From Candidatus Aenigmatarchaeota archaeon (lineage in GTDB: Archaea > Aenigmatarchaeota > Aenigmatarchaeia > QMZP01), in NCBI GenBank assembly GCA_015520105.1, contig WAQT01000006.1, positions 1 through 28,655 of the forward strand: a stretch of DNA of 28,655 nucleotides. The letters run 5' to 3'. Positions 6,830 to 12,200 of this stretch are shown piece after piece (positions within the stretch are counted from its first letter, which is position 1; the number at the start of each line of letters is the position of its first letter). The notes under the pieces are model-generated. The model saw only the letters and a list, made by a program, of their open reading frames with translations. It made no database searches and was not told the DNA's origin. Both the position numbers and the translations under genes were made by a program.

Positions 6830-8362
6830 ATGGACACGAAGAATGCCGGTTTTGTGGAACACCCTCTCATAAAGAAAGGAAAGCTTGAAAGAAGGCTCTA
6901 TCAGGAAAACATCCTCTCCGAGGCCAGCAGAAGGAACACGCTCTGCGTTCTTCCCACAGGGCTTGGAAAGACTCCGATAGCGGTGATGCTCGCGGCCCTG
7001 CGTCTCGAGAGATTCCCCGGTTCCAAGGTTCTGGTAATGGCTCCAACAAGGCCGCTCGTTTCCCAGCACCACAGAACGTTCCTTGAGTTCATGAACCTTC
7101 CGGAAGACGAACTCCAGCACGTCACAGGAACGACAAAACCTGAACAGAGAAAGAATCTCTATGCCGAGAAGCGCGTGATATTCGCAACCCCGCAGACGAT
7201 AAAAAACGACCTCGAGAATGGGCGTCTCTTCCTGAGGGGTTTCTCCCTCCTTGTCGTGGACGAGACCCACCATGCGGTCGGGGGATACGCCTACCCCTAT
7301 GTGGTGAAGAGATACCTCGAAGAGTCAGAGAACCCAAGGATACTCGGCCTCACTGCCTCTCCGGGAAGCGACACTGCGAAGATTCGGGACATATGCAGGA
7401 ATGCGGGAATAGAGTCTGTCCAGATAAGGACGGAGAAGGACGAGGACGTCTCCCCCTATGTCCGGGAAAGAAAGATATACTGGGAGTACGTGAAGCTTCC
7501 GGAGAACTTCCTGAAGATAAGGAATCTCATACAGTCCGAATTCGAGTCCAGAATCAGGACGCTGATGAGAATGGGACTCCTGAGGAGGAAAAAGGCGACA
7601 AAGAAGGACCTCCTCTCGCTCCAATCGAGACTGCATTCCGCCATAAAACAGGGACATAAAAGAGCATTCACGGGGATGTTCTACACCGTGCAGGCGATAA
7701 AGCTCGAGCATGCACTCACGCTTATCGAAACCCAGGGAGTCGGAATCCTGGAATCGTACTGGAAGAAGATACGTTCCGGGACATCAAAAGCGGACCAGGC
7801 CCTTGCGAACAGCAGGGAGATATCAAACGCCATGTGGCTCACCCAGAGCCTTGCCGAGACAGGAGCGAAACATCCGAAGATAAGCAAACTCGCCTCCATA
7901 GTTCATCAGGAGCTTTCGAAAAATCCGGACGCTAGGATAATAATATTCGCCAACTACAGAGAGACCGTGAAGGAGATAGCAAACGCCCTGTCCGGTATAG
8001 AGAACGCAAGGCCCTCTGAATTTGTGGGACAGCGCGAAGGAATGTCCCAGAAGGAGCAGGCAAGGGTGATAAGGAACTTCTCGGACGGGACATACAACAT
8101 CCTTGTCGCGACCTCTGTCGCAGAGGAGGGGATGGATATAAAGAAAGCGGACATAGCGATATTCTACGAGCCCGTTCCGTCCGGAATACGTTCCATCCAG
8201 AGAAGGGGAAGAGTTGGCCGCCACTCCCTTGGAAAAATATACGTCCTGATTACAAAAGGAACAAGGGATGAGGCCTATTACTGGTCTTCTGTCTCGAAAG
8301 AGAGGGAGATGAAATCTGCTCTTTACAATATGCAGTCGCAGAATATAGCAAGAAATATGTGA
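6830..8362 (+). CDS. Hef-type SF2 helicase (FANCM/Mph1-like), nuclease domain absent
   Basis: Archaeal Hef acts at stalled replication forks, unwinding or remodelling branched DNA. This 510-aa protein has only the helicase half. Motif I is PTGLGKT with Lys47; Ia is APTRPLV; motif II is the DExH box in VVDETHHAVG; motif III is TAS in GLTASPGS. There is a helical insert (about residues 200-330) typical of the Hef/MDA5/FANCM group, then motif IV FANYRETV, motif V VATSVAEEGMDI and motif VI QRRGRVGR. The protein stops shortly after motif VI, without the ERCC4 nuclease and HhH domains that fused Hef carries; those are encoded at 12201-12893. The ATG at 6830 is preferred over GTG 6812 because it lies 24 nt from the TATA centre. 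Confidence 0.9.
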   Translation: MDTKNAGFVEHPLIKKGKLERRLYQENILSEASRRNTLCVLPTGLGKTPIAVMLAALRLERFPGSKVLVMAPTRPLVSQHHRTFLEFMNLPEDELQHVTGTTKPEQRKNLYAEKRVIFATPQTIKNDLENGRLFLRGFSLLVVDETHHAVGGYAYPYVVKRYLEESENPRILGLTASPGSDTAKIRDICRNAGIESVQIRTEKDEDVSPYVRERKIYWEYVKLPENFLKIRNLIQSEFESRIRTLMRMGLLRRKKATKKDLLSLQSRLHSAIKQGHKRAFTGMFYTVQAIKLEHALTLIETQGVGILESYWKKIRSGTSKADQALANSREISNAMWLTQSLAETGAKHPKISKLASIVHQELSKNPDARIIIFANYRETVKEIANALSGIENARPSEFVGQREGMSQKEQARVIRNFSDGTYNILVATSVAEEGMDIKKADIAIFYEPVPSGIRSIQRRGRVGRHSLGKIYVLITKGTRDEAYYWSSVSKEREMKSALYNMQSQNIARNM

Positions 8363-8430
8363 TTGCATCACTGGACAATAACTAAACAAAATATATCACT
8401 TTAAATATTTATACACTCCAGTATAGAAAA

Positions 8431-8493
8431 CTTTATAAATGGATGTCCTTAATATAATTACATTCTTCAATTATGTTATTCACTCTTAAGGGG
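8431..8493 (+). promoter_or_regulatory. Promoter region and ribosome binding site of tfb
   Basis: Two TATA-like elements precede tfb: CTTTATAAAT (8431-8440) and AATATAATTA (8451-8460). Either places the start of transcription 20-45 nt before the ATG, so unlike most genes here this one has a leader. The leader contains AAGGGG at 8488-8493, about 8 nt before the start codon, as a Shine-Dalgarno-like motif. Confidence 0.5.
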
Positions 8494-8501
8494 TAAAAAA
8501 T

Positions 8502-9449
8502 ATGTCAGAGGAAGCAAGAAAATGTCCCGATTGCGGCTCAACCAAGATTATTTATGACCCTGTTCGCGGGGAGTCTGTATGCGGCATTTGCGGTTCTGTG
8601 ATAAGCGAGTCCATGGTCGACCTTACGCAGGAATGGAGGGCGTTCGACGAGGACCAGAGGTCGAGAAGGGTCAGGACAGGTGCAGCCCTGACTCCGACAA
8701 AACACGACGAGGGGATAACAACCGAGATAGGAAAGGGCCGCGGAGAGCTTTTCAAGGTCTCCTCAAAAAAGAGGGCCCAGTATTACAGGCTCACGAAATG
8801 GCATAAGCGCCTCATAAAGTCGAAGGACAGGAACCTCTCATTCGCATTCTCTGAGCTGCAGAGGCTTATCTCTTACCTTCACCTCTCACGTGCAATCCAC
8901 GAGAAGGTTGCGAAGCTCTACCAGCACGCGGTGAACAAGGGCCTTGTAAGAGGACGCTCCACGGAATCCATAATAGCTGCTCTGCTCTACACTACCTGCA
9001 GGGAGGAGGGCGCTCCGAGGACGCTTGATGAAATATCCAAGGCATCCGGAATAAACAGGCGAGACATAGGAAAGACCTACCGCTACATATCGAGAAAGCT
9101 TGGAATAAGGATACTTCCCGCAAAGGCCCAGGACTACATACCGAGGTTCGGCTCCCTCCTCGGTCTGTCCGAAAGGGTTCAGGTGAAGGCAGTGGAGATA
9201 CTCGACCAGGCAGCGGAAACAGACGTGACTTCCGGAAAGGGTCCTATAGGCGTGGCAGCTGCCGCTCTTTACATAGCTGCGGTGCTTGACGGCGAGAGGA
9301 AGACGCAGAGGGAGGTAGCCGACGCCATAGGGGTGACAGAGGTCACGATCAGGAACAGATACAAAGAGATGGTTGAAAGCCTCGGAATAAAGGATATAGT
9401 AGAAGAGAAAGTAAAAGAAGAGATGCAGGAGAACAATGACAGCAAATAA
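8502..9449 (+). CDS. tfb: Transcription initiation factor TFB
   Basis: TFB bridges TBP-bound promoters and RNA polymerase. The 315-aa protein has an N-terminal zinc ribbon with Cys8, Cys11, Cys27 and Cys30 (CPDCGS...VCGICG), then the B-reader/B-linker region with EWRAFDEDQRSRRVRTGAA and HDEGITTEIGKG. Two cyclin-like repeats follow, starting near residues 105 and 210 (AFSELQRLISYLHL...; IPRFGSLLGLSERVQVKAVEILDQA...), the second with a helix-turn-helix for BRE recognition (TQREVADAIGVTEVTIRNRYKEM). Length and all zinc ligands are as expected. It has its own promoter and an AAGGGG ribosome binding site. There is a 268-nt non-coding stretch downstream. Confidence 0.97.
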   Translation: MSEEARKCPDCGSTKIIYDPVRGESVCGICGSVISESMVDLTQEWRAFDEDQRSRRVRTGAALTPTKHDEGITTEIGKGRGELFKVSSKKRAQYYRLTKWHKRLIKSKDRNLSFAFSELQRLISYLHLSRAIHEKVAKLYQHAVNKGLVRGRSTESIIAALLYTTCREEGAPRTLDEISKASGINRRDIGKTYRYISRKLGIRILPAKAQDYIPRFGSLLGLSERVQVKAVEILDQAAETDVTSGKGPIGVAAAALYIAAVLDGERKTQREVADAIGVTEVTIRNRYKEMVESLGIKDIVEEKVKEEMQENNDSK

Positions 9450-9717
9450 CGCTGCAAGAACCTTCTCCTGAAACTCATAAGAACGCTTTCTGCGATATCA
9501 GCGTTTTACCTTTATTGTTTATCGTGTCCTGAACCAATGTACAGTTATAACATGCACTGACAAGAGAACCATGGAACGCGCAGAACCCCTTTACAAGCTG
9601 CAAGGACAGGAAAGCGGATATATCACAGAATGGTCAGATTGCCCGTCATAGTCACAGGCAGTGCCTCATATGAGAGCTTTCATCATCCATAAAAGGTTCG
9701 TCTATTTCTTTATATTG
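9450..9717. other. Intergenic stretch between tfb and the phosphoesterase
   Basis: No open reading frame of credible length is present on either strand. The right-hand part holds a possible minus-strand C/D-box RNA (9632-9690) with a TATA element overlapping the stop codon of the phosphoesterase gene. In the rest (about 9450-9630) I see nothing I can name. Confidence 0.4.
9632..9690 (-). ncRNA. Possible C/D-box sRNA
   Basis: On the minus strand an AATATAAAG TATA element is centred near 9711. About 25 nt later comes ATGATGA (9686-9680), a perfect C box (RUGAUGA). A CTGA D box lies at 9637-9634, about 50 nt from the C box, as in archaeal C/D guide RNAs. The internal boxes are poor: no clear D' CTGA and only a weak C' (TGACTATGA region). 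The same span could instead be a 12-codon ORF. Without a matching rRNA or tRNA target this remains tentative. Confidence 0.25.
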
Positions 9718-10455
9718 TTATCTGTCCAGAACTCGGATATCTTCAGGATCGTCCATGTCAAATATCACAAAATGCCTGTTTCCCGGATTGATTGAGATTG
9801 TCTTTCCTATCCTTTCATAAACGCTTCCTGTTATGTCAGGAGATTCGTGTATATGGCCGTGCAGAGTCACGCTCGGCTGGAACTCCTCTATAAACCTTCG
9901 TATCGACCTGCTTCCGACGTGTCTTCCTCCATGAATAACATCCAGTTTCGTGCCAAACGGAACGTCATGAAACACCCACACCCCTTTGTTCCCACCGGAT
10001 TTTCGAAGAAGGTAACGAAGGTCTTTATCTATGTATTTCTCATCCTTCTCCCAGTCGTCCAGAAGGAAGGGCATAGGACTCACATAGCTATATCCCACTA
10101 TTTTCATGTCGTTTATTCTCTCAGCGTGTTTGTTTATTATCTTGAGCAGCCCTCTCTTCTCGGCGTCCTGAAGTATGTCCATGTTTATCCTGAAGTCGTC
10201 ATTGCCCATCATGACAAAAATCTTCTTGTCTTTATGCTTCTTCCTGAAACCCTCTATCTCAGGCACGAGAACGTTCTCAAGAAACTCCCTCTGGTCCTGT
10301 ATCACTGACTGCTCCGGGCTGGAGAAACTTTCCGCGAAGGGTCCTATGTCTCCCCCTATTATGACTGCCTCTATATCCTCAGATTCGCTGTACTTCAGGA
10401 CCTTCTTCAGAGCTTTGCTGTTTCCGTGAAGGTCTGTCACGAACACCGCTCTCAT
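9718..10455 (-). CDS. Calcineurin-like metallophosphoesterase
   Basis: This 245-aa protein has the five dimetal blocks of the calcineurin-like superfamily: DLHGN near residue 7, GGDIGP near 35, GNDD near 85, a single His in VFHDVPFGT near 163, and HGHIHESPD near 200. Such enzymes hydrolyse phosphomono- or diesters with two metal ions; the substrate cannot be predicted here. No signal peptide or membrane segment is visible. The ATG at 10455 is preferred to a GTG two codons earlier because it opens the MRAVFVTDLHGN strand and has GGTG just upstream. A weak TATA-like GTATAGAG lies about 27 nt upstream. It is flanked by non-coding DNA on both sides and is not part of an evident operon. Confidence 0.88.
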   Translation of the reverse strand: MRAVFVTDLHGNSKALKKVLKYSESEDIEAVIIGGDIGPFAESFSSPEQSVIQDQREFLENVLVPEIEGFRKKHKDKKIFVMMGNDDFRINMDILQDAEKRGLLKIINKHAERINDMKIVGYSYVSPMPFLLDDWEKDEKYIDKDLRYLLRKSGGNKGVWVFHDVPFGTKLDVIHGGRHVGSRSIRRFIEEFQPSVTLHGHIHESPDITGSVYERIGKTISINPGNRHFVIFDMDDPEDIRVLDR

Positions 10456-10671
10456 ACACACCGCCTTATGACTTTCACTCTATACGACAGTTACGGAGAC
10501 GTGACGTCCACTCTATCCAGTCACGTCCAACTCAACACCGCCTTTCGGCTTGAACCTGCGATTGCGACTACCACACTACGCAACATGCTGCGACTGCCTC
10601 TTCATTCTGTGTTAGCAACCAACTTTCCTGCATGAGAGTTACGAAGACTGCATGCGCAGTCTTATAGTGCA
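10456..10671 (-). other. Intergenic region rich in hairpins, possible structured RNA
   Basis: No credible ORF is present. Three inverted repeats stand out: GACGTGAC/GTCACGTC (10499-10526, 8-bp stem), a GCC-GAAA-GGC tetraloop hairpin on the minus strand near 10540-10550, and AAGACTGC/GCAGTCTT (10644-10663, 8-bp stem, 4-nt loop). A GGTTCAA that resembles a T-loop occurs near 10550, but no matching T-stem or acceptor follows, so I do not call a tRNA. The segment could be a separate RNA or processed trailer of tRNA-Ala. Confidence 0.3.
10644..10663 (-). other. Hairpin just downstream of tRNA-Ala
   Basis: AAGACTGC and GCAGTCTT form a perfect 8-bp stem with a 4-nt loop, 9 nt after the 3' end of tRNA-Ala. 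No T-run follows on the minus strand, so it is not a standard archaeal terminator. A processing or protective role is possible. Confidence 0.4.
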
Positions 10672-10845
10672 TGGACCGGGTGGGATTCTCACAAGCGCAA
10701 ATGTTATATTTACGCCTTCGCCCGGCTCTTTTATTGGGAGCAGGGCGGTAGAGGGCATGGAAGTGGTAACTCTCTTGTCCCTTGTGCTTTGAACCCACGG
10801 CCTCCACCATGCCAAGGTGGCGATCTTCCGCTGATCTACCGGCCC
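10672..10845 (-). tRNA. tRNA-Ala(GGC) interrupted in the T-loop by about 102 nt
   Basis: From 10845 the minus strand reads acceptor GGGCCGG, a D-arm with self-complementary GATC stems and a GG-containing loop, anticodon arm CCACC-TTGGCAT-GGTGG (anticodon GGC), variable AGGCC, T-stem GTGGG and TTCAA. The sequence then leaves the tRNA model. The missing part reappears at 10686-10672: AT, CCCAC (T-stem 3' strand), CCGGTCC (acceptor 3' strand) and discriminator A. The acceptor pairs fully, including G3-U70, the alanine identity element. Joined, the tRNA is 72 nt; CCA is not encoded. The insertion ends carry complementary CACAAG and CTTGTG. Junctions are ambiguous by 1-2 nt (58/59 or 59/60). A TATA element (10866-10874) lies 25 nt upstream. 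Confidence 0.88.
10687..10788 (-). other. Predicted T-loop intron of tRNA-Ala
   Basis: About 102 nt between position 58 (10789) and the resumed T-loop (10686). The termini CACAAG (10786-10781) and CTTGTG (10695-10690) can pair over 6 bp, leaving short unpaired stretches at both exon junctions. That resembles a relaxed bulge-helix-bulge substrate of archaeal splicing endonuclease rather than the strict form. Inside is an 8-bp hairpin, GCGTAAAT/ATTTGCGC. No ORF. Confidence 0.7.
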
Positions 10846-10865
10846 ATTCTTATCGGTTGCCTGTC

Positions 10866-10874
10866 TGTTTTAAA
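10866..10874 (-). promoter_or_regulatory. TATA box of tRNA-Ala
   Basis: Minus-strand ATTTAAAAC is centred 25 nt from the first base of tRNA-Ala. A second, stronger-looking ATATAAAA (10917-10924) lies inside the 3' end of the tRNA-Val insertion and could start a longer pre-tRNA-Ala. Confidence 0.45.
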
Positions 10875-10896
10875 TCTCTGCGCATCCGCTTTGTGA

Positions 10897-11153
10897 TGGG
10901 TCCGCCCGGACTCCCTTTTATATCCCCGTTAACCGCGTTGCCTGTTATTCTCTAAACAGGAGGGGACGATACAAGAGGGGGAATGTGTCCCCCTTCTTGC
11001 GTTTGTACTATCGGTTAACCTTTTGCCTTGTTATCCTCTATTAAAGGGGATGATAGTGCGGTAAGAAGGGGGAATGTGTCCCCCTTCTTGCGCTTTCGAA
11101 CCGGGGACCTCTGCCTTGTAAGGGCAGCGTCATAACCGCTAGACCACGGACCC
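10897..11153 (-). tRNA. tRNA-Val(UAC) interrupted in the T-loop by about 184 nt
   Basis: From 11153 the minus strand gives acceptor GGGTCCG, D-arm GTC...GAC with a GG loop, anticodon arm CTGCC-CTTACAA-GGCAG (anticodon UAC), variable AGGTC, T-stem CCCGG and TTCGA. The tRNA resumes at 10911-10897 with GT, CCGGG, acceptor CGGACCC and discriminator A. Acceptor and T-stem pair without mismatches. The joined molecule is 73 nt with T-loop TTCGAGT or TTCGAAT. CCA is not encoded. A TATA box (11174-11183) is centred 26 nt upstream. Unlike tRNA-Ala, the two ends of the insertion show no obvious terminal helix, so the splicing signal is unclear. Confidence 0.85.
10912..11095 (-). repeat. T-loop insertion of tRNA-Val: two tandem hairpin units
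   Basis: The insertion is almost exactly two units of about 91 nt (11092-11002 and 11001-10911). Their first 26 nt are identical, from CGCAAGAAGG onward. Later blocks are also shared, with small gaps: TAGAG, ATAACA, GGCAA and GGTTAAC. Each unit opens with a strong hairpin whose loop is CACAT: 11 bp without mismatch at 11089-11063 and a slightly imperfect copy at 10999-10972. The second unit also has CCTGTT/AACAGG. No ORF is present. Confidence 0.75.
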
Positions 11154-11173
11154 AATAAAGCATATAATAAAAT

Positions 11174-11183
11174 CTTTATAAAT
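11174..11183 (-). promoter_or_regulatory. TATA box of tRNA-Val
   Basis: Minus-strand ATTTATAAAG is centred 26 nt from the first base of tRNA-Val. The divergent tRNA-Gly begins at 11238; the only TATA-like element at suitable distance there is the weak GCGTAAAACG near 11210-11219. Confidence 0.6.
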
Positions 11184-11273
11184 AATACGTAAAATACGGA
11201 GTCATCGCTGCGTAAAACGCCAAGATACGTTGCCAGTGCGCCGGTAGTCTAGGGGCAGGACGCGGGCTTCCCA

Positions 11274-11469
11274 TAAACTTTTCCTCAAGGTAAAAGCTTT
11301 GCGGAAAAGTGCATCGCATCCCGGCTCCTCCAAAAGATTGAGAAGGTGCGGGAGTGGAAACTCCCTCTTGATGCAAGAGGTTAGTATTTTGATTAACCTT
11401 TTGTGGAAGCGAGCGCAAGCGAAGCTCCTGTAAAAGGTTAGTTGGGAGCAGGAGGAGTGTAAAGGAGAA
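11274..11469 (+). other. Predicted anticodon-loop intron of tRNA-Gly (about 196 nt)
   Basis: The insertion is at the canonical 37/38 site but is long for an archaeal tRNA intron. It is densely structured: CTTTTCC/GGAAAAG (11278-11309), GGGAGT-GGAA-ACTCCC, CCTCTTG-ATG-CAAGAGG, GGTTA...TAACC, and a hairpin near 11406-11429 with a GCAA tetraloop and opposed GA/GA dinucleotides that could form tandem sheared pairs. No ORF. The exact bulge-helix-bulge could not be fixed by eye. Confidence 0.65.
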
Positions 11470-11489
11470 AGCCTGAAACGCGGGTTCGA

Positions 11490-11533
11490 TAACCGTCTGC
11501 CCAAGACAAACATCATACGAGCACCGGTTGGAA
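11490..11533 (+). other. Predicted T-loop intron of tRNA-Gly (about 44 nt)
   Basis: The intron starts T-AACCG and ends CGGTT-GGAA, so its termini can form a 5-bp helix flanked by short unpaired stretches next to the T-stem. That is compatible with a relaxed bulge-helix-bulge. Position 58/59 is the same as in the two neighbouring tRNAs. Confidence 0.7.
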
Positions 11534-11569
11534 ATCCCGCCCGGCGCATTATTATAGAATGCGTATGCG

Positions 11570-11923
11570 TCAGACCGTCAGTTTCCTCTTTTTCTTCTTG
11601 AAATCCTTTAATATTCTTTTATATTCCACGTTCACCATAAAGGCGGATATGAAGAACACCAGCGAACCAAATATACCGAAGAACAGTATATGAGCGCTTC
11701 CCCATAACGTCTCTGGATACCCGCCATGGATTCCGGAGCCGTAGAGAATCTCACCACCCTCATGAAATACCGCAAAAAGCAGGATTCCGATTATAGCGAG
11801 GCGTGTCCACTTCTTTATAGCAGTTCCCTGCATAAATCTCATTATGAGGACCGCTCCGGCAAAAAGCAGGACAGCGTTTATTATGTCCGCAATCCACAAC
11901 TCAGTAGGCAATGCCCCGGCCAT
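11570..11923 (-). CDS. Small membrane protein, unknown function
   Basis: The 117-aa protein has a short N-terminus, then three hydrophobic segments (about residues 10-30, 41-53 and 75-98: IADIINAVLLFAGAVLIM, LAIIGILLFAVFH, AHILFFGIFGSLVFFISAFMV), and a very basic C-terminal tail (KDFKKKKRKLTV) that probably faces the cytoplasm. HEGGEILYGSGIHGGYPE lies between segments two and three and is rich in Gly, His and Glu. I do not recognise the family. Its ATG overlaps the stop of the upstream 79-aa gene (TAATG), implying translational coupling, so the two products may work together. Confidence 0.7.
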   Translation of the reverse strand: MAGALPTELWIADIINAVLLFAGAVLIMRFMQGTAIKKWTRLAIIGILLFAVFHEGGEILYGSGIHGGYPETLWGSAHILFFGIFGSLVFFISAFMVNVEYKRILKDFKKKKRKLTV

Positions 11924-12162
11924 TACGCAACCACCATCTTTAGTTTATATTTTTTGATTATCGGCTTAAATTTCTTCTTTACTATCTCCGGATTCACAAG
12001 CTTGGAAACGAAATATATCGCCTCCTCGACGAAATCCTTTGGATATTTATCAGGGTCGTCAAAAGAATCAATCTGCTTTGCAAAATCCTTGCCGCAGAGT
12101 TCAATGCATACAGAAACAACGTCCTCCTTCAGTCCCTGTTTCTCCGCACAGGTTTTTTTCAT
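11923..12162 (-). CDS. Small soluble protein, unknown function
   Basis: The 79-aa protein is charged and helical, has three cysteines near the N-terminus (MKKTCAEK..., VVSVCIELCGKDF) and ends in a lysine-rich stretch. There is no membrane segment and no family that I recognise. It begins 38 nt after the XPF-like nuclease stop and has a TATA-like GTTTAATA about 29 nt upstream, so it may be transcribed both with the nuclease and from its own promoter. It is coupled to the downstream membrane protein gene by TAATG. Confidence 0.6.
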   Translation of the reverse strand: MKKTCAEKQGLKEDVVSVCIELCGKDFAKQIDSFDDPDKYPKDFVEEAIYFVSKLVNPEIVKKKFKPIIKKYKLKMVVA

Positions 12163-12200
12163 GTTTGTATTATAGAAAACCGCTGCCTATTAAACTATGT

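Larger units (their letters stand above)
11238..11548 (+). tRNA. tRNA-Gly(CCC) with insertions in both anticodon loop and T-loop
   Basis: The gene is in three exons. Exon 1 (11238-11273): acceptor GCGCCGG, D-arm GTCT...GGAC, anticodon stem CGGGC and TTCCCA (anticodon CCC at 11270-11272, purine 37). Exon 2 (about 11470-11489): A38, stem GCCTG, variable AAAC, T-stem GCGGG, TTCGA. Exon 3 (11534-11548): AT, CCCGC, acceptor CCGGCGC and discriminator A. The acceptor and T-stem pair perfectly; the anticodon stem has one G-U. CCA is not encoded. The insertions are about 196 nt (position 37/38) and about 44 nt (position 58/59). The gene diverges from tRNA-Val. Confidence 0.85.

Noticed and set aside
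6785..7273. N-terminal extension of the RimB-like reading frame across the helicase gene on the minus strand
   Set aside because: It runs antisense to strongly conserved helicase motifs, has no family similarity, and the TATA element supports a start at 6784.
10540..10600. A fourth tRNA on the minus strand (D-arm-like GGTAG and T-loop-like GGTTCAA)
   Set aside because: No acceptor stem, anticodon arm or downstream T-stem partner could be found.
10568..10810. Short open frame on the minus strand across tRNA-Ala
   Set aside because: It covers the tRNA exons and insert; codon content is not protein-like and no start signal is present.
10972..11089. CRISPR-like pair of hairpin repeats
   Set aside because: Only two units, with the similarity extending into the would-be spacers; they lie exactly inside a tRNA-Val insertion.
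10897..11153. tRNA-Val as a pseudogene disrupted by an insertion
   Set aside because: Both halves retain perfect acceptor and T-stem pairing, and two neighbours have inserts at the same position, so splicing is the simpler reading; not excluded without RNA data.
11176..11549. Open frames on the minus strand across tRNA-Gly
   Set aside because: They are antisense to the tRNA exons and introns, which explain the sequence better.
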